A stretch of 29,673 nucleotides of DNA from CABMGO01 sp964574775 (GTDB lineage Archaea > Nanobdellota > Nanobdellia > Pacearchaeales > GW2011-AR1). The stretch spans positions 1-29,673 of the forward strand of contig CAZNOS010000004.1 in NCBI GenBank assembly GCA_964574775.1, in the 5' to 3' direction. This document shows, piece after piece, positions 29,164 through 29,673 of the stretch (position 1 is its first letter; each line of letters opens with the position of its first letter). Under the pieces are notes generated by a model. That model searched no databases and was not told the origin of the DNA. It saw nothing but the letters and a program-made list of their open reading frames with translations. A program made the translations under genes and the position numbers.

Positions 29164-29673
29164 TTATTTCTTTTTCTTTTTAGAAGATTTTTTTGAAGGC
29201 TTTTTTACTTCTTTTTCTTCAGAGCTATGTTGCATAGTAATTTGTATTGGTTGAATTGGATTTTTTGATACCGGCTGCTGAGTCTGTTGCATTTGACTTA
29301 GTTTTGCTGACATCTGCTGTATCTGCATCTGCATTATTTTTGTAACTTCATCATATCTGTGCAATCTGCCAGACAAATCGTTCATAAACATTGTTGCCTC
29401 TTGGCAATTAAGTTGTAAATCTATTGGCTCTATAATTTCGACAGAAGATGGCATAAAATCGAACATTAAATCCATTAGTTTTGCTAGTCCATCTGTTCGA
29501 ACTTCTACTTCTGCAAAGCATGTGTAAAGATCTTTTTCTGATTCTACGATAGCTGGCTCAGATAGCTTAGAGCTCACCAAACTAACTCCTTTAATGTGAT
29601 TTAATTTATCTACATGTGCCCTCATGGAATCAATTAGATATTGCGGTGGCCTTCCGGCAACTTCAATAATCAT
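29164..29673 (-). CDS. Hypothetical protein with lysine-rich tail (start at window edge)
   Basis: 169 residues visible. The first ATG coincides with the last base of the window, so an earlier start outside cannot be excluded, although MIIEVAGRPPQYLIDSMRAH looks like a natural N-terminus. A compact alpha/beta domain (about 1-95, with FAEVEVRTDGLAKLMDLMFDFMPSSVEIIEP) is followed by a helix and Gln/Met-rich coiled-coil region (100-135) and a strongly basic Lys/Ser C-terminus (155-169). There is no signal peptide or membrane span. No family is recognised. The basic tail would suit nucleic-acid or ribosome contact, which is only inference. It is convergent with the surface-protein gene, with no bases between the stops. 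Confidence 0.7.
   Translation of the reverse strand: MIIEVAGRPPQYLIDSMRAHVDKLNHIKGVSLVSSKLSEPAIVESEKDLYTCFAEVEVRTDGLAKLMDLMFDFMPSSVEIIEPIDLQLNCQEATMFMNDLSGRLHRYDEVTKIMQMQIQQMSAKLSQMQQTQQPVSKNPIQPIQITMQHSSEEKEVKKPSKKSSKKKKK

Noticed and set aside
1..29673. CRISPR arrays, insertion sequences or prophage genes
   Set aside because: No spaced repeat series, transposase, integrase or phage structural motif was seen on either strand.

Overview
The window comes from a small, AT-rich archaeal genome, most likely a DPANN archaeon of the Pacearchaeota/Woesearchaeota type. Evidence for this is: archaeal/eukaryotic-type ribosomal proteins (eS4, eL32, eL19, aIF1), PCNA, a single-chain archaeal primase, AMP phosphorylase, a double-length Lrp regulator, AGA-dominated arginine codons, TATA boxes, and very tight gene packing (1-nt and 4-nt overlaps, convergent genes that touch or overlap). 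The lineage is inferred from gene style, not from a tree. A run of exactly 100 N flanked by the same 55-mer shows this is a scaffolded draft assembly.

Layout. 1-89: end of the ribosomal stalk protein P1/L12, then a hairpin-rich spacer. 306-2168: small accessory genes (SET methyltransferase, an unknown 79-aa protein, a nucleotidyltransferase-like protein flanked by a 19-nt direct repeat, tRNA-Ser(UGA), a small Shine-Dalgarno-led gene). 2419-6530: an MBL-fold hydrolase convergent with AMP phosphorylase plus an AI-2E-type membrane protein, and an unknown 231-aa protein. 6594-18130: a continuous S10/spc-type ribosomal cluster (uL3 to uL15, with aIF1) in canonical archaeal order, without the RNase P protein gene usually found before uS17. 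18160-19115: an HD-domain protein with an HE variant motif and a coupled unknown gene, inserted between uL15 and secY. 19209-21115: SecY and an EMC3/TMCO1-type insertase. 21117-25862: DUF167, PCNA split by the N gap, tandem Lrp regulator, a receiver-like protein, and a PriS-PriL-type primase. 25888-29163: two adjacent cell-surface proteins sharing a juxtamembrane six-cysteine module. 29164-29673: an unknown protein at the window edge.

How it works together. Most of the window is the translation and protein-export core (ribosome, aIF1, SecY, insertase) plus replication proteins (PCNA, primase). At least eleven transcription starts can be predicted from a TATA-like box centred 24-27 nt before the ATG, so most first genes are probably leaderless; the 70-aa gene at 1956-2168 is a clear exception. 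SET, secY and PCNA share an identical TTATAAACGA promoter core.

Points most worth a second look: a three-hairpin spacer after P1; a leaderless mini-ORF with unusual codons ahead of uL3; a primase whose PriL-like C-terminal domain has no cysteine at all; the HE-variant HD gene in the spc cluster; a 35-bp near-duplicate at the ends of uS3 and uL18; and the paired surface proteins.
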